From the NCBI GenBank assembly GCA_002340325.1, contig DDLV01000036.1, positions 1 to 64,000 of the forward strand: a stretch of 64,000 nucleotides of DNA, given 5' to 3'. The DNA is from Glaciecola sp. UBA2563 (lineage in GTDB: Bacteria; Pseudomonadota; Gammaproteobacteria; Enterobacterales; Alteromonadaceae). Both the position numbers and the translations under genes were made by a program. The notes beneath the pieces are model-generated. The model searched no databases. It was not told where the DNA came from and worked only from the letters and a program-made list of their open reading frames with translations. Below, piece after piece: positions 62,874 through 64,000 of this stretch (positions are counted from its first letter, which is position 1; every line of letters begins with the position of its first letter).

Positions 62874-64000
62874 ATGAGAAATCTAAAGTTACTGACAAAG
62901 GTGTTAAAGCCGCTTTCATTACTTACACTGTCCACCGCACTTTTGACGGCAAATGTTACTGCAGAGGAAGTGAAGTTAGGCATGTCAACTGCGTTAAATG
63001 GTCCTGCTGAAGCACTCGGTCAAGGCGTAAAACTCGGCGTAGAAACGTACTTTAATGAAGTAAACAGCAGTGATTTAGCAGATGGTAAGACATTCACGTT
63101 AAAAGCATTGGACGATGGGTATGAACCGGAACAGGCGGCTCCAAACATGCGGCAGCTAGCGGGTGACGCCAGCGTGTTGGCTGTCATAGGAAACGTTGGA
63201 ACGCCGACGGCGATTGTCACAGTGCCAATTGCAAATGAAACCCAAACATTGTTATTCGGTGCATTTACGGGAGCCGGTGTTTTGAGAAATGATCCGCCCG
63301 ATCGCTACGTGCTCAACTATCGAGCTAGTTACGCGCAAGAAACATCAGAGATGATTAGGGGACTGTTGTCTACAGGTATCAAACCTGAAGAAATCGCGTT
63401 TTTTACTCAGAACGATGGTTATGGTGACGCGGGTTATAACGGTGCGATGAAAGCTCTAAAAGCGACCGGCTATGCAGATGCAGAACAGCTAGCTCATGGT
63501 CGCTACACACGCAATACTACCAATATAGAAGAAGGACTCATTACTATATTAGATGCGGACGTCGAACCAAAAGCAATCATAATGGTTGGCGCATATCGAC
63601 CGTGTGCAGAATTTATTAAACTAGCAAAAGAAGACTTGCCTGAAGCATTGTTCCTCAACGTATCATTTGTCGGTAGCAAAGCGTTGTTGGCTGAGCTTGG
63701 CGATAATAGTGAAAACGTGATTGTTACGCAAGTAGTACCGCACTACAACGAGAATTTACCGGCGGTACAAGCTTACAGAAATGCATTGAAAAAATATGCC
63801 CCCAATGCTGAACCGGATTTTGTTTCACTTGAAGGCTACCTCGCAGCAAAGTTATTTGTTGAGGGAGTTAAATCGGTCAATGGTACGCCCACTAGAGAGA
63901 ACGTAGTCGATGCGCTTCTATCTATGAAAAGCCATGATCTGGGGATTGGCGCAAACGTCGGTTTTGAAGACAAAAATCAAGCAAGTCATGGCGTTTGGCC
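62874..64000 (+). CDS. ABC-type branched-chain amino acid/amide binding protein (3' end missing)
   Basis: Periplasmic substrate-binding protein of the LivJ/LivK (Peripla_BP_6) class, open to the window end. The signal peptide is about residues 1-31 (KPLSLLTLSTALLTANVTA). The mature domain starts with EEVKLGMSTALNGPAEALGQ, then GVKLGVETYFNEVN. Family segments DASVLAVIGNVGTPTAI and AFFTQNDGYGDAGYNGAMKA are present. The start is ATG 62874, with CGGAG about ten bases before it. Members also serve as sensors beside kinases or GGDEF proteins, and the downstream partner is not visible. Confidence 0.9.
   Translation, partial: MRNLKLLTKVLKPLSLLTLSTALLTANVTAEEVKLGMSTALNGPAEALGQGVKLGVETYFNEVNSSDLADGKTFTLKALDDGYEPEQAAPNMRQLAGDASVLAVIGNVGTPTAIVTVPIANETQTLLFGAFTGAGVLRNDPPDRYVLNYRASYAQETSEMIRGLLSTGIKPEEIAFFTQNDGYGDAGYNGAMKALKATGYADAEQLAHGRYTRNTTNIEEGLITILDADVEPKAIIMVGAYRPCAEFIKLAKEDLPEALFLNVSFVGSKALLAELGDNSENVIVTQVVPHYNENLPAVQAYRNALKKYAPNAEPDFVSLEGYLAAKLFVEGVKSVNGTPTRENVVDALLSMKSHDLGIGANVGFEDKNQASHGVW

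Noticed and set aside
62804..63010. 68-codon plus-strand frame
   Set aside because: It overlaps the LivK-like gene in another frame, while that gene has a signal peptide and strong family motifs.
1..64000. CRISPR arrays, tRNA or rRNA genes, intact insertion sequences, prophage
   Set aside because: I found no regularly spaced repeats, cloverleaf-like sequence, rRNA-like stretch, transposase or phage structural gene. A tRNA or covariance scan would be needed to be certain.

Overview
The window looks like a chromosomal segment of a marine gammaproteobacterium, most likely Alteromonadales (Alteromonas/Glaciecola-like). The evidence is the set of core genes (prlC, ubiE-ubiJ-ubiB, gppA, rhlB, trxA, rho, purEK, rlmG, gpsA), moderate to low G+C, and many accessory genes common in that order. 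The assignment is an inference from gene content only. I see no rRNA, tRNA, CRISPR array or intact insertion sequence.

Bases 1-20 kb are mostly housekeeping. They hold oligopeptidase A, a 3-methyladenine glycosylase relative, a serine hydrolase and the ubiquinone cluster ubiE-ubiJ-ubiB. The convergent gppA and rhlB follow, then trxA and rho. Next is a two-gene signalling unit (a CheY-like receiver and a four-repeat MshEN-like/CheX fusion) beside a membrane diguanylate cyclase, then an S41 protease, purEK and a periplasmic copper chaperone. Bases 20-38 kb hold small-metabolism and stress genes. These include a prolyl-4-hydroxylase-like oxygenase, a PQQ-type sugar dehydrogenase, a GNAT/FAD-oxidase/zinc-ribbon operon and an RND efflux pair. 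Cyclophilin, RlmG, AlkB, BolA and ChrA homologues follow, and then a TPR-GGDEF protein. A 195-bp imperfect palindrome lies at 30.6-30.8 kb.

Bases 38-54.5 kb form a storage-lipid locus. A TetR regulator, two phasin-like proteins and a DUF3336-patatin lipase come first. They are followed by an apparent operon encoding a HAD-PlsC fusion, a PlsB-like acyltransferase, a WS/DGAT, GpsA and a monoacylglycerol-lipase-like hydrolase. Together these could make glycerol-3-phosphate, acylate it to triacylglycerol or wax esters, and mobilise the product. The two phasin genes share a nearly identical 21-bp upstream motif. An accessory island (about 41.5-45.7 kb) splits the locus. It contains an Xre/RES toxin-antitoxin pair, a decayed 517-bp copy of the patatin 3' end, and an orphan Rhs tip with an unrecognised toxin domain and a candidate immunity gene.

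Bases 54.5-64 kb hold an SLC13-type transporter and a cyanide-insensitive-type bd oxidase (cydAB/cioAB-like). A GbsR-type regulator follows with a 34-bp palindrome at its start. An Xre/MmyB-type regulator faces a small membrane protein across a perfect 9+9-bp palindrome. The rest is a SPOR protein, a frameshifted gene remnant, a 53-residue membrane peptide and the 5' part of a LivK-like binding protein cut by the window end. An inverted repeat at 59.6-59.8 kb appears to derive from a coding fragment resembling the aspartase/fumarase N-terminus.
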